Shown: piece by piece, positions 24,638 through 39,001 of the stretch
How the letters are laid out: the number at the start of each line of letters is the position of its first letter
Position numbering within the stretch: position 1 is the first letter of the stretch
Translations under genes and position numbers: made by a program
The notes under the pieces: model-generated
The model's input: only the letters and a program-made list of their open reading frames with translations
The model's database searches: none
What the model was told of the DNA's origin: nothing
Source of the DNA: Crenobacter intestini
GTDB lineage: Bacteria; Pseudomonadota; Gammaproteobacteria; Burkholderiales; Chromobacteriaceae
Direction of reading: 5' to 3'
NCBI RefSeq assembly: GCF_004919095.1
Contig: NZ_STGJ01000015.1
Location: 32,756 to 96,755, forward strand
Length of the DNA: 64,000 nt

Positions 24638-27417
24638 CATTCCGGCCCTCCCGCTCGCTCGACCTCGACCGCGGTGACCTTGTACTCGGGGCACGAGGTC
24701 GCCCAGTCGGCATTCAGCGTGGTCAGCACGTTGGTGCCGCTTTGCGGGAAGTGGAACGACGCGTAGACGACGCCCGGCTGCACGGTGTCGGTCACTTGCG
24801 CGTCCAGTTCCGTCTGTCCCATCCGGCTCGCCACGCGCACCCGGTCGCCCGCCAGGATGCCGCGCGCGGCGGCGTCCTGCGGGTGGATGCGCAGATGGTC
24901 GCGGTCGGCCCACACGAGGTTGGCGGTGCGCCGCGTCTGCGCGCCGACGTTGTAGTGCTCGAGGATGCGCCCGGTGGTCAGCAACAGCGGGAAGGCCCGG
25001 CTGACCGCCTCGCTGGTCGGCATGTAGGGCGTGTTGTTGAACTGGCCAAGCCCGCGGGTAAAGGTATCGGCGTGCAGCACGGCTGTGCCGTGGGGCGCAG
25101 CTGCGTCGCACGGCCACTGCACGCTGCCTAGCTTGTCGAGCAGGCCGTAGCTGACGCCGGCGAAGGTCGGCGTCAGCTGCGCGATCTCGTCCATCACCTC
25201 GGAGGGGTGGCCGTACGCCATCGGGTAGCCCATCGCGCGCGCAAGCGCCTGCGTCACCTGCCAGTCGGCCATGCCGGCAAGCGGCGGCAGCACGCGACGG
25301 ATGCGCGAGATGCGCCGCTCGGCGTTGGTGAAGGTGCCATCCTTCTCCAGGAAAGTCGCGCCGGGCAGCAGCACATGCGCGAAGCGGGCCGTCTCGTTGT
25401 GGAAGATGTCCTGCACCACCACGAATTCCATCGCCGTGAGCGCCGCGTGCACGTGGCGGCTGTCCGGGTCGGACTGTGCAATGTCCTCGCCCTGGCAGTA
25501 AAGCCCGAGAAAACGGCCTTCGAGCGCCGCCTCGAACATCTGCGGGATGCGCAGGCCGGCCTCTTCCGGCAGCTTCACGCCCCACGCCGCCTCGAAGCTC
25601 TCCCGCACCTCCGACAAGCCGACATGGCGGTAGCCGGTGAATTCGTGCGGCACCGCGCCCATGTCGCACGCGCCCTGCACGTTGTTCTGCCCGCGCAAGG
25701 GGTTGACGCCGACCCCATCGCGGCCGAGGTTGCCGGTGGCGAGCGCCAGGTTGGCCAGCGCCATCACCCCGCTCGAGCCCTGGCTGTGTTCGGTGACGCC
25801 AAGGCCGTAGAAGATCGCCGCGTTGGCGGCCTGCCCATACAGGCGCGCCGCCTCGCGGATCAGCGCCGCCGCGACGCCGCACTCGGCTTCTACCGCCTCC
25901 GGTGCATGTTCGGGCTGCAGGATGAAATCGTGCCAGGACAGCCACGAGCTTTCATCGCAGCGCTTGCCGATGAAGTCACGGTCGACCAGTTTTTCCTCGA
26001 TCAGGGTGTAGGCGATCGCGTTGAGCAGCAGCACGTTGGTGCCGGGCCTCACCGCGAGGTGCAGCCCTTCGCCTGCGTGCAGGGTGTCCAGCAGGCCGGT
26101 TCGCCTAGGGTCGATCACGATCAGCCGCGCGCCCTCGCGCAGGCGGCGGCGCAAGGCCGAGGCGAACACCGGGTGCGCGTCGGTCGGATTGGCGCCGCAC
26201 ACCAGGATCAGGTCGGCCGCGTACACCGAGTCGAAGTGCTGGGTGCCGGCCGCCTCGCCGAACGCGGCCTTCAGCCCGTACTCGCTCGGCGAATGGCAGA
26301 CCCGCGCGCAGTTGTCGATGTTGTGGTTGCCGAACGCTGCGCGTACCAGCTTCTGCACAAGGTAGGCTTCCTCGTTGCTGCAGCGGCTGGACGCGATGCC
26401 GCCGATCGCGCCGACCCCGTGTTCTTCCTGCACGCGTTTCAGGCCCGCGGCGGCGAAGGCGATCGCCTCGTCCCAATCCACTTCGCGCCAAGGGTCGGTA
26501 ATGCGCTCGCGGATCAGAGGTTTTTTCACCCGCTCCGGGTGCGTCGCGTAGCCCCAGGCGAAACGGCCCTTCACGCAGGCGTGACCGTGATTGGCGCCGC
26601 CCGCGCGCGACGGGGTCAGCCGCACCACCTCCCCGCCCTTGACCTCGGCCTCCAGCGAACACCCGACGCCGCAGTACGCGCAGGTGGTAGTCAGCGCGTG
26701 GGTAGGCTGCCCGGCGGCGATCAGCGTGCGCTCGGTCAGCGTGGCGGTCGGGCACGCCTCGACGCAGGCGCCGCACGACACGCACTCGGACCCCATCAGG
26801 TTTTCGCCGGCAAAACCGACCCGCGAGGCGAAACCGCGGCCGCTGATATTGAGCGCGAAGGTGCCCTGCACCTCTTCGCAGGCGCGCACGCAGCGCGAAC
26901 ACACCACGCAGCGTGCCGGGTCGTACACGAAATAGGGGTTGGAGGTGTCGATCGCCTCGTCCAGGTGATTGTCGCCCTGCCCGACCCCGTAGCGGATCTC
27001 GCGCACGCCGATTTCGCCTGCGGTGTCCTGCAGCTCGCAATTGCCGTTGGCCGCGCAGCTCAGGCAATCGGTCGGGTGGTCCGACAGGTAGAGTTCCATC
27101 ACGCCGCGGCGTAGCTCGGCAAGGCGCGGGCTTTGCGTGCGCACGAGCATGCCGTCCTCGCACGGCGTGGTGCAGGCGGCAGGGGTGCCGTGGCGGCCGT
27201 CGATCTCGACCAGGCACAGCCGGCACGAGCCGAAAGGCGACAACGTGTCGGTCGCGCACAACTTGGGCAGCGGCGAGTTGGCGAGCGCGGCGGCGCGCAT
27301 CAACGAGGTGCCGGCGGCAACTTCAATACGATGGCCGTCGATGGTCAGCGAGACGGCACCGGCCGGCACGGGCACGGGCACGGGCGTGCCAAGGTCGGCT
27401 TCGCGGCGGCTTTTCAT
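24637..27417 (-). CDS. fdsA: NAD-dependent formate dehydrogenase alpha subunit
   Basis: 926 aa molybdopterin/W oxidoreductase with an N-terminal NuoG-like part: a [2Fe-2S] ferredoxin domain (GSCRLCLVEID...ACTTPC), two [4Fe-4S] clusters (CVVCSRCVRAC; CVSCGACVEACP) and a further cluster (CAYCGVGC). The Mo ligand is Cys in ARVCHSPSEYG, not selenocysteine. C-terminal molydop-binding domain. The ATG at 27417 overlaps the fdsB stop and follows AAGGGGACCGCA. An odd Pro-Val run near residue 15 is encoded by tandem GGCACG repeats. Oxidises formate, passing electrons to FdsB/NAD in the cytoplasm. Confidence 0.93.
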   Translation of the reverse strand: MKSRREADLGTPVPVPVPAGAVSLTIDGHRIEVAAGTSLMRAAALANSPLPKLCATDTLSPFGSCRLCLVEIDGRHGTPAACTTPCEDGMLVRTQSPRLAELRRGVMELYLSDHPTDCLSCAANGNCELQDTAGEIGVREIRYGVGQGDNHLDEAIDTSNPYFVYDPARCVVCSRCVRACEEVQGTFALNISGRGFASRVGFAGENLMGSECVSCGACVEACPTATLTERTLIAAGQPTHALTTTCAYCGVGCSLEAEVKGGEVVRLTPSRAGGANHGHACVKGRFAWGYATHPERVKKPLIRERITDPWREVDWDEAIAFAAAGLKRVQEEHGVGAIGGIASSRCSNEEAYLVQKLVRAAFGNHNIDNCARVCHSPSEYGLKAAFGEAAGTQHFDSVYAADLILVCGANPTDAHPVFASALRRRLREGARLIVIDPRRTGLLDTLHAGEGLHLAVRPGTNVLLLNAIAYTLIEEKLVDRDFIGKRCDESSWLSWHDFILQPEHAPEAVEAECGVAAALIREAARLYGQAANAAIFYGLGVTEHSQGSSGVMALANLALATGNLGRDGVGVNPLRGQNNVQGACDMGAVPHEFTGYRHVGLSEVRESFEAAWGVKLPEEAGLRIPQMFEAALEGRFLGLYCQGEDIAQSDPDSRHVHAALTAMEFVVVQDIFHNETARFAHVLLPGATFLEKDGTFTNAERRISRIRRVLPPLAGMADWQVTQALARAMGYPMAYGHPSEVMDEIAQLTPTFAGVSYGLLDKLGSVQWPCDAAAPHGTAVLHADTFTRGLGQFNNTPYMPTSEAVSRAFPLLLTTGRILEHYNVGAQTRRTANLVWADRDHLRIHPQDAAARGILAGDRVRVASRMGQTELDAQVTDTVQPGVVYASFHFPQSGTNVLTTLNADWATSCPEYKVTAVEVERAGGPE

Positions 27418-28958
27418 TGCGGTCCCCTTTCGGTGAATTCGCCCGGGAAATGCTCGAGCGCCGAGCGCACCGGGTAGTGCAGCATGCCGCCCAACGCGCA
27501 TAGCGATGCGTCGCGCAGGGTGTCAGTGAGTTCCAACAGCAGCGCGACGTCGTCGGCGGCGTGATGGCTGCCGGCCATCAGGCGGTCGACGATTTCGCCG
27601 CCGCGCACCGAGCCGACGCGGCACGGCGTGCACTTGCCGCAGGATTCGGCCGCGCAGAAGGTGAACGCCAGACGCGCCATGCCCGCCATGTCGCACGTTT
27701 CATCAACCGCGACCACGCTGCCGTGGCCGAGGATGGCGCCGCGCGCGGCGAACGCCTCGTAGTCGAGCGGCAGCTCGAAGTCGTCCGGGGTCAGCCACGC
27801 GCCCAGCGGCCCGCCGACCTGCACGGCCTTGACGCACCCCGTTCTGGCACCGCCACCAAAGTCATTGACGAGTTCGCCGAGCGTCGGCCCGAACGCGGTC
27901 TCGACCAGCCCGCACTGGCGCAGGCTGCCGGCGAGGGTGAGCGCCAGGGTGCCGCGCGAGCGCTCGCGCCCGAAGTGGTAAAACGCCGCACCGCCGTCCC
28001 GCGCGATCACCGGCAAAGACGCGAGCGAGAGCACGTTGTGCACCAGCGTCGGCTTGCCGAACAGGCCAGAGACGGCCGGCAGCGGCGGGCGCGCCCTCAC
28101 CTGCCCGCGCCTGCCCTCGATCGACTCGATGAGCGCCGACTCCTCGCCGCAGATATACGCGCCGGCGCCGGCGCGCACTTCGACGCGGAACGCGCGGCCG
28201 CTGCCCGCTATATCGCCCCCCAGGAATCCGGCCGCCTCGGCGCGCGCTACGGCCTGCCGCAGCTTTTCGATCGCCTGCGGGTATTCGCTGCGCACGTAGA
28301 CGTAGCCCTGCTCCGCGCCGACGCACAACGCGGCGATGGCCATTCCTTCGAGCAAGGCGTACGGGTCTCCCTCGAGCAGCATGCGGTCGGCGTACGCGCC
28401 GGAGTCGCCCTCGTCGGCGTTGCACACGACATAGCGCTCGGTATCCGCTTGCGTACGCACGCTCTGCCACTTGATATGCGCGGGGAACGCCGCGCCGCCA
28501 CGCCCGCGCAGGCCGGACGCTTCCAGTTCGGCCAGGAAGGCGTCCTCCCCCATGGCGAGCAGCCGCTTGAGCCCGGCGTAACCGCCACGCTCCAGGTAAT
28601 CGTCCAGCGACAGCGGCCGGGTCAGCCCGGCGCGCGCGAACACCAGCCGCTGCTGGCGTACCAGATACGGCAGCGCGTCGACCGGCCCCAGCGCGAGCGG
28701 GTGCGCGCCGCCCTGCATGAGGCCGGCGTCCAGCAGGCTGTCGATGTCGGCCGCGGTGACCGGCCCGTAGCCGAAGCTGCCCGTGTCGGTGTCGACTTCC
28801 AGCAGCGGCTCGAGCCAATAGAGCCCGCGTGCGCTCACCCGCACCACCTCCGCTTGCAGTCCACGCTCGGCAAGCGCTGCTGCAAGCGCCGCGGCGACCT
28901 CGTTCGCGCCCAGCGCGCAGGCGACCGAGTCCTCGCTGATCCTCACGCGTACGGTCAC
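27414..28958 (-). CDS. fdsB: Formate dehydrogenase beta subunit (NuoF-like, FMN and NADH-binding)
   Basis: 514 aa. GLRGRGGAAFPAHIKW (NADH/FMN site), GAYICGEESALIESIEG, and C-terminal CAAESCGKCTPCRVG (4Fe-4S). The N-terminal about 110 residues are thioredoxin-like, as in FdsB. The start is GTG at 28958, overlapping the fdsG stop (GTGA) and preceded by CAGGAGGGCAAATC. Reduces NAD with electrons from FdsA. Confidence 0.92.
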   Translation of the reverse strand: MTVRVRISEDSVACALGANEVAAALAAALAERGLQAEVVRVSARGLYWLEPLLEVDTDTGSFGYGPVTAADIDSLLDAGLMQGGAHPLALGPVDALPYLVRQQRLVFARAGLTRPLSLDDYLERGGYAGLKRLLAMGEDAFLAELEASGLRGRGGAAFPAHIKWQSVRTQADTERYVVCNADEGDSGAYADRMLLEGDPYALLEGMAIAALCVGAEQGYVYVRSEYPQAIEKLRQAVARAEAAGFLGGDIAGSGRAFRVEVRAGAGAYICGEESALIESIEGRRGQVRARPPLPAVSGLFGKPTLVHNVLSLASLPVIARDGGAAFYHFGRERSRGTLALTLAGSLRQCGLVETAFGPTLGELVNDFGGGARTGCVKAVQVGGPLGAWLTPDDFELPLDYEAFAARGAILGHGSVVAVDETCDMAGMARLAFTFCAAESCGKCTPCRVGSVRGGEIVDRLMAGSHHAADDVALLLELTDTLRDASLCALGGMLHYPVRSALEHFPGEFTERGPQ

Positions 28959-29392
28959 GATTTGCCCTCCTGCAGCAGCCGCGCGACGCGCGCGGGATCC
29001 AGCCTGCACAACAGGCGTCCGTCGTATTCGGCGGCGGGAGAGGCCGCGCAGGCGCCCAGGCAGTACACGGCCTCGACGTCGATATCCGCGGGCGCGCCTT
29101 GGGCGGCCAGCCACAGCGCCTCGCTGCCCGTCGCGCGGCACGACTCGGCACGGCAGATGCGCAGCCGGTGCAGGTTCGGCGGGCTGCGCCGGAAGTCCGC
29201 GTAGAAGCTGACCACCCCTTCGAGCTCGGCGCGCGAGATGCGCAGCGCCTTGGCGATAGCCGCGATCGCCGTCTCCGGGATGTAGCCGCAGGCGGCCTGC
29301 ACCGCGTGCAATAGCGGCAGCAACGCGCCTTTCTGCCTCCTGTGGCTTTCGATCAGCGCGGCTAGCGCTTCGTCTGTCAACGGCCCGGTCAT
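28955..29392 (-). CDS. fdsG: Formate dehydrogenase gamma subunit (NuoE-like, 2Fe-2S)
   Basis: 145 aa thioredoxin-like ferredoxin; the four cluster cysteines are in CRAESC and CLGAC. First gene of fdsGBA; the ATG follows GGGAGCGACG. The usual accessory genes fdsC (FdhD-like) and fdsD are not next to fdsA, which instead ends convergently at 24,637, so maturation factors must be elsewhere. Confidence 0.9.
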   Translation of the reverse strand: MTGPLTDEALAALIESHRRQKGALLPLLHAVQAACGYIPETAIAAIAKALRISRAELEGVVSFYADFRRSPPNLHRLRICRAESCRATGSEALWLAAQGAPADIDVEAVYCLGACAASPAAEYDGRLLCRLDPARVARLLQEGKS

Positions 29393-29478
29393 CGCGTCGC
29401 TCCCGTCGGCTTAAAAACCCACTTTAGTTAGTTGCCTAAGCATTTTCAGGCCATGTGGCTGGCCAAAGTGAAACTGAA

Positions 29479-29504
29479 CAAAAAGGGCACCCCGCGGGGT
29501 GCCC
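29479..29504 (-). terminator. Intrinsic terminator of katG
   Basis: Perfect 20-base palindrome GGGCACCCCGCGGGGTGCCC (29485-29504) followed by TTTTTG on the reverse strand, 20 bases past the katG stop. Confidence 0.88.
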
Positions 29505-29523
29505 TCGCGCTTGAAGCCCAGGC

Positions 29524-34100
<4,577 letters not shown>

Positions 34101-34108
<8 letters not shown>

Positions 34109-35294
34109 CCGTCTCTCCACGGCACGCGGCAAGATACACCGCGCGGTAGTCGTCGACCGACCAGGGCCGCGGGTTGGTCGCGTCGCTCGGGTCGGCCTTG
34201 GCCATGCGCGCGACCTCGTCGGCGCGCTCTTCCGCTACACCGATCTCGGCGAGCGTGTCGGGGATCGCGCACGCGGCGCGCAGCCCCTCCACCCAGGCGA
34301 GCACCGCGGCGGCGTCCCCGCCCGGCAGCCCAAGCACCCGCGCGAGGTGGACAAGCTTGCCTTCGATCGCAGCTTGCTGGTGGCGGATCACGTAAGGCAG
34401 CAGCACGGCGTTGACGAGGCCGTGGTGTTTGTCAAAAACCGCGCCGACCGGGTGCGCGAGCGCGTGCACCGCGCCCAGCCCCTTCTGGAACGCCGTCGCG
34501 CCCATCAGCGAGGCGGCGAGCATCTGGGCGCGTGCCTCGATGTCCTGCCCGTCGCGCACCGCGCGCTCAAGAAAACCGTGCACCAGACGCATCCCCTCCA
34601 GTGCGATGCCGTCGGCCAGCGGATGGTAGCCAGCGGCGCAGTACGCCTCGAAGTTGTGCACCAGCGCGTCGATGCCGGTCGCCGCGGTGAGCGCGGGCGG
34701 CAGCCCGACCGTCAGTTCCGGGTCGGCGATCACCTGCCCGGGCAACATGAGCGGGTGGAACAGGATCACCTTGCGGTGCTCGGCCTCGTCGACGATCACC
34801 GACGCGCGGCCGACCTCGCTGCCGGTGCCTGCGGTGGTCGGCAGCGCGAGCACCGGGGAAGCCAGCGCGGCGTCCACCCGCGCCCAGTTGTCCCCTACGT
34901 CCTCGTACTGCCACAAGTCGTCCGCCTCGCCCGCACCCGCGGCGAACGGCAACTGGCGCGCCAAGAGCGCGACCGCCTTGCCCACGTCGAGCGCGCTGCC
35001 ACCGCCGATCGCGACCACCCCGTCGCAGCCCGCCTCCAGATAACAGCGGATGCCGGCGACCACTTCGGCGCCGACAGGGTTGGGCTTGAGCGCGCTAAAG
35101 AGCGCGAAGGGCATGCCCGCCTGGCCAAGCACGGCCTTGAGCCGCGAAAGCGGCGGCAGTTGCGCGAGGCCCGGGTCGGTGACGATCAAGGGGCGCGTCA
35201 CGCCCAGCGCGGCACAGGCGTCGGGCACCTCGGCGAGGCGTCCCGCGCCGAAGCGCACGCGGGTCGGGTAGTTCCAGTTGCCGTTCAGCGACAT
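34101..35294 (-). CDS. Iron-containing alcohol dehydrogenase
   Basis: 397 aa, group III Fe-ADH. NAD site GGGSALDVGKAVAL and PTTAGTGSE; metal ligands around GIDALVHNFEAY, HPLADG and AHPVGAVFDKHHGLVNA. In this operon it takes the place of the FAD oxidase PuuB, implying that the glutamylated substrate has a primary alcohol to be oxidised to an aldehyde. The ATG at 35294 lies 3 bases after the aldehyde dehydrogenase stop. Confidence 0.9.
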
Positions 35295-35296
35295 GT

Positions 35297-36676
35297 TCAG
35301 GCCCTCAGGTGGAAGGATTTGACGCGGGTCAGTTGCGCGTAGCCGAGCGTCGAGAGCGACACCCCGCGCCCGCTGTCCTTGACGCCGGTCCACGCAAGCG
35401 CCGGGTCGAGGTAGTCGCAACGGTTCATGAAGATGGTGCCCGCCTCGATGCGCGCGCCCAGATGCAGCGCGGCGTCCTCGTCGCGCGTCCACAGCGACGC
35501 GGTCAGCCCGTAGCGGCTGTCGTTGATCAGCGCGAGCGCCGCCTCGTCGTCCGGCACCGGCATGATGCCGACCACCGGCCCGAAGCTCTCCTCCTGCATC
35601 ACGCGCATCGCTTGCCTGACGTCGACGAGCACCTGCGGCGCGAGGTAGGGCGTGCCCGCCGCGTCGCGCGGGAAGGCCGAGGGGCTGATCAGCGCCGAGG
35701 CGCCCTCGCGGCAGGCGTCGCTGATCTGGCCGCGCACGAAGTCGGCGGCGCTGGCGCGCACCATCGGCCCCAGCGTGGTTTCGGCGTCCAGCGGATGGCC
35801 AAGCCGGTAGCGCAGCGTCTCATCGACGAAGGCGTCGACGAAGTCGCGGTAGAGCGGCGCCGCCACATAGATGCGCTCGACACCGCAGCAGGACTGGCCG
35901 CTGTTGAAGAAGGCACCGTCGACCAGCGATTCGACCGCACGGCCAAGGTCGGCGTCTGCACGCACATAGGCGGCGTCCTTGCCGCCCAGCTCCAGCCCGA
36001 CCGGGATGAAACGCCCGGCGGCGGCGCGCTCGATTGCGCGCCCGCCCTCGATCGAACCGGTGAACACCACCGCGTCGACCCCGTCGCTCGCGACTAAGCT
36101 GAGCGTCGCCTCGTGCGGCAGGAACAGGATCTGGAACACGCCGGCGGGCAGCCCGGCTGCCGAGAAGGCCTCGGCGAACAGCCGCGCTGCCTGCGGAGTC
36201 TGGCTCGAGTGTTTGAGCAGCACCGTGTTGCCGGCGACGAGCGCCGGCACGATCGAATTGATCGCGGTCAGGAAGGGGTAATTCCACGGCGCGAGCACCA
36301 GCACCGTGCCCAGCGCCTCGCGCCGCATGAAGTGGCGGATGCCGGGCACGGCTGCGGGGTGCACGTCCCCGAGCGCGGCCTCGGCGGCGGCGAGCATGTG
36401 GCGGCCGCGCTCGAGCACGCCGCCCACCTCGCCAGGCGAATAGCGGATAGGCCGGCCGATGGCGACGCTGATCGCTTGCGCGACGCGCGATTTTTGCCCT
36501 TCCAGGCAATCCAGCGCTCGCGCGACATGCGCGGCCCGCTCTGCGATGGAAAGCGCGCGCCAGTGGCGGCCGGCCTTGCGCGCGGCGCCCAGCGCGGCGG
36601 CGACCTCGGCGTCGCTCGAATACTCGCCGCTGAAGCAGACGCTGCCGTCCGCGGGGGAGATGACTTCAAAGGGCAT
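35297..36676 (-). CDS. Aldehyde dehydrogenase of the gamma-glutamylation operon
   Basis: 459 aa. APWNYPF, Glu in LELGGKDAAYV, catalytic Cys in FFNSGQSCCGVERIYV (two adjacent Cys), MQEESFGPVVGIMP. Succinate-semialdehyde/NAD-dependent class. It would oxidise a gamma-glutamylamino aldehyde to the acid cleaved by the hydrolase downstream. It starts 2 bases after the ligase stop. Confidence 0.9.
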   Translation of the reverse strand: MPFEVISPADGSVCFSGEYSSDAEVAAALGAARKAGRHWRALSIAERAAHVARALDCLEGQKSRVAQAISVAIGRPIRYSPGEVGGVLERGRHMLAAAEAALGDVHPAAVPGIRHFMRREALGTVLVLAPWNYPFLTAINSIVPALVAGNTVLLKHSSQTPQAARLFAEAFSAAGLPAGVFQILFLPHEATLSLVASDGVDAVVFTGSIEGGRAIERAAAGRFIPVGLELGGKDAAYVRADADLGRAVESLVDGAFFNSGQSCCGVERIYVAAPLYRDFVDAFVDETLRYRLGHPLDAETTLGPMVRASAADFVRGQISDACREGASALISPSAFPRDAAGTPYLAPQVLVDVRQAMRVMQEESFGPVVGIMPVPDDEAALALINDSRYGLTASLWTRDEDAALHLGARIEAGTIFMNRCDYLDPALAWTGVKDSGRGVSLSTLGYAQLTRVKSFHLRA

Positions 36677-36677
36677 G

Positions 36678-38045
36678 TCAGATGATCTCGAAGTAGCGTT
36701 TCAGTTCCCAGTCGGTCACGTAGCGCTGGAATTCGCGCTCCTCCCATTCACGCGTCGCGGCGAAGTGCTCGACGAAGTCGTCGCCGAAGGCGCGGCGGGC
36801 GACGCTGCTGTGACGCAGGCGCTGCGCGGCGTCCCACAGCGTCGAGGGCAGCTTGCGCTCGGGCGGCGCGTCCAACTGATAGCCGTTGGCGGTCACCGCC
36901 TCGTCCGGCTCGATTGCCTCGTCGACGCCGGCGAGGCCCGCCGCCAATGCGCCGGCCAGCGCAAGGTAGGGGTTGGCGTCGGCACCGGGCAGCCGGTACT
37001 CGACGCGCTGGCTCTTGTCCGAACCGGGGATCACCCGGATCGCGACGGTGCGGTTGTCGACGCCCCACAGCGACAGCGTCGGTGCCCAGTAGCCCGGCAC
37101 CAGGCGACGGAAGCTGTTGATGGTCGGCGCGGCGGTCGCCGCGATATCGGCCATGTAGCGCTGCAAGCCGCCGACGAAATGGCGCTGCACGCGGCTGATG
37201 CCGTGTTCGGCGGCCTCGTCGTAGAAGGCGTTGCACCCGTCCTTGCCGCGCAGAGAGATGTGCAGGTGGCCGCCCTGCCCCGACTGCTGCTCGTTCCACT
37301 TGGCCATGAACGACACCATCCGCCCCTGTTTTTGCGCGAGCACCTTGCTGAAGGTCTTGAAGAGCGCGGCGTTGTCGGCGGCGCGCAGCGCAGGGGCCAC
37401 CGACAGCGCGGCCTCGAGCTGGCCCGGCCCGGTCTCCTCGTGGAAGCCCTCGATCGGCATGTCCATGCGTTCGCACAAATCAAGCAGGGCGCGGTAGAAG
37501 TCGGTGTTCACCGAGTTCCTGAGCACCGAGTAGCCGAAGGCGCCGCGTCCGAGCGGGCGCGGGTCGCGGTAGGCGCGCGCAAACAGCGCCTCGTCCGGCT
37601 CGTCCACCGCGAGGAACTCGTATTCGAAGCCTGCGTGCACCTCGAAACCCAGCGCGTCGGCCCGCGCGAGCAGGCGGCGCAGCACGCCACGCGGGCACAG
37701 GCACTCGAGCCTGCCTGTCACCTCGCCCTGCACCAGCAACATGTCGCCTTCCAGCGGCAACTCGCGCACCGAGTCGGGCAACAGGCGGATTTCGGCGTCG
37801 CCGTAGCCGCGCCCCCAGCCGGTGAGCCGGGTGTTGTCGTACAGGCGGTCGCCGACGTCCCAGCCGAACACCACGTCGCAGAAGCCGAAGCCCTTGTCGA
37901 GCGCGGACAGGAACTTGTCGGTCGACATGTACTTGCCTGCCATCACCCCGTCGATGTCGTAGAGACCCACCTTGACCTGCTTGAGCCCTCTTTGCGTGAC
38001 CAGCGCCGCAAGATCGGCCGCCGTCCTGATCGCCTGCGTCTGCAT
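36678..38045 (-). CDS. Glutamine-synthetase-like gamma-glutamyl-amine ligase (PuuA/GlnA3/IpuC type)
   Basis: 455 aa, GS type I fold but of the catabolic branch: EYEFLAV, the ammonia/amine-side GPGQLEAALS, GHLHISL (ATP/metal His), RVIPGSDKSQRVEYRLPGADANPYLALA. It ligates glutamate to an amine using ATP. First gene of the five-gene operon, ATG after GAAGGAAGGAGTAGGCG. Not the housekeeping GlnA: length, N-terminus and neighbours differ. The amine cannot be read from sequence; the alcohol dehydrogenase suggests ethanolamine- or alaninol-like compounds. Confidence 0.88.
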   Translation of the reverse strand: MQTQAIRTAADLAALVTQRGLKQVKVGLYDIDGVMAGKYMSTDKFLSALDKGFGFCDVVFGWDVGDRLYDNTRLTGWGRGYGDAEIRLLPDSVRELPLEGDMLLVQGEVTGRLECLCPRGVLRRLLARADALGFEVHAGFEYEFLAVDEPDEALFARAYRDPRPLGRGAFGYSVLRNSVNTDFYRALLDLCERMDMPIEGFHEETGPGQLEAALSVAPALRAADNAALFKTFSKVLAQKQGRMVSFMAKWNEQQSGQGGHLHISLRGKDGCNAFYDEAAEHGISRVQRHFVGGLQRYMADIAATAAPTINSFRRLVPGYWAPTLSLWGVDNRTVAIRVIPGSDKSQRVEYRLPGADANPYLALAGALAAGLAGVDEAIEPDEAVTANGYQLDAPPERKLPSTLWDAAQRLRHSSVARRAFGDDFVEHFAATREWEEREFQRYVTDWELKRYFEII

Positions 38046-38118
38046 CGCCTACTCCTTCCTTCGCGCATAAATGCACATGGAATTGTTTTAGAAATTCATT
38101 TTTTGGAAATCAAGACTA

Positions 38119-38131
38119 ATTTGTAACAAAT
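38119..38131. promoter_or_regulatory. Candidate RpiR-family operator
   Basis: ATTTGTAACAAAT is a 13-base palindrome (6-bp arms, central A) in the AT-rich 112-base gap between the divergent ligase operon and the RpiR gene. GAAATTC and GGAAATC copies lie beside it (about 38,090-38,110). Confidence 0.5.
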
Positions 38132-38157
38132 GGAACATATGACGGAGAAAGGCTGCA

Positions 38158-38991
38158 ATGGCCGTACTTGAACGCATGCGTGCGCAGTTCGACGCGCTGC
38201 CGCCGGCCGAGCGCAAGGTGGCACGGCGGCTGATGGTCGACACCCCGGTCGCCGGTCTGCAGACGATCGCGCAGCTGGCCGCCGAATGCGGGGTCAGCGG
38301 GCCGACCGTGCTGCGTCTGGTGTCCAGGCTCGGGTTCGAGCACTACGCTGCCTTCCAGGCAGCACTGAGGGGGGAACTGGAGGAGAGGCTGGCATCGACG
38401 CTGTCGCGCTCGAGGCTGGATGGAAGCGTTCCGGTCGACGAGGATTTCCTCGCCGGGTTTGCCGGACTAGCGCAAGAGGCGCTGACCGGTACGCTCGCGC
38501 AGGTGCCGCGCGGCGACTTCGAGGCGCTCGCCTATGCGCTCGCCGACCCCGCGCACAGGGTGGTACTCGCCGGCGGCAGGCTCACGCAGGCGCTGGCGGC
38601 CTATCTCGCCCAGCACCTGCGCGCGATGCGCCCGGGCGTCGACCTGCTCGCCGGTGCGGGGTCAGCCTGGGCGGATACCCTGGTCGACTTCCGCAAGGGG
38701 GACCTGATGCTGCTCTTCGACATCCGCCGCTACGACCCGGCGCTGGAAGCGCTCTCGCGCAAGGCGGCGCAGCACCGGCTCACCCTGTGCCTGATCACCG
38801 ACCAGTGGCTGTCGCCGATCGCGCCGCTAGGACGGCTGGTGCTGGTCGGGCGCAGCAGCGCGGCTGCCGGCTGGGGCAGCAAGCTGCCGCTGTTCGTGCT
38901 GGTCGAGGCGCTGATCGCTCGTGTGCACCAGCTGCGCGGTGCGCACAGCACCGGCCGGCTCGCCCTGATCGACGAATGGGGTGGCGCGTGA
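38158..38991 (+). CDS. RpiR/MurR-family transcriptional regulator
   Basis: 277 aa: N-terminal HTH_6 (QTIAQLAAECGVSGPTVLRL then VSRLGFEHYAAFQ) and C-terminal SIS domain (VVLAGGRLTQALAAYLAQHL). Divergent from the gamma-glutamylation operon, so the likely local repressor or activator. The SIS effector is unknown; in this class it is often a phosphosugar but may differ here. Ends 10 bases before the convergent aruG-like gene. Confidence 0.88.
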   Translation: MAVLERMRAQFDALPPAERKVARRLMVDTPVAGLQTIAQLAAECGVSGPTVLRLVSRLGFEHYAAFQAALRGELEERLASTLSRSRLDGSVPVDEDFLAGFAGLAQEALTGTLAQVPRGDFEALAYALADPAHRVVLAGGRLTQALAAYLAQHLRAMRPGVDLLAGAGSAWADTLVDFRKGDLMLLFDIRRYDPALEALSRKAAQHRLTLCLITDQWLSPIAPLGRLVLVGRSSAAAGWGSKLPLFVLVEALIARVHQLRGAHSTGRLALIDEWGGA

Positions 38992-39001
38992 AGCCCGGGC
39001 G

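Noticed and set aside
24637..27417. Selenocysteine formate dehydrogenase
   Set aside because: The metal ligand position is an ordinary Cys (ARVCHSPS); there is no in-frame TGA.
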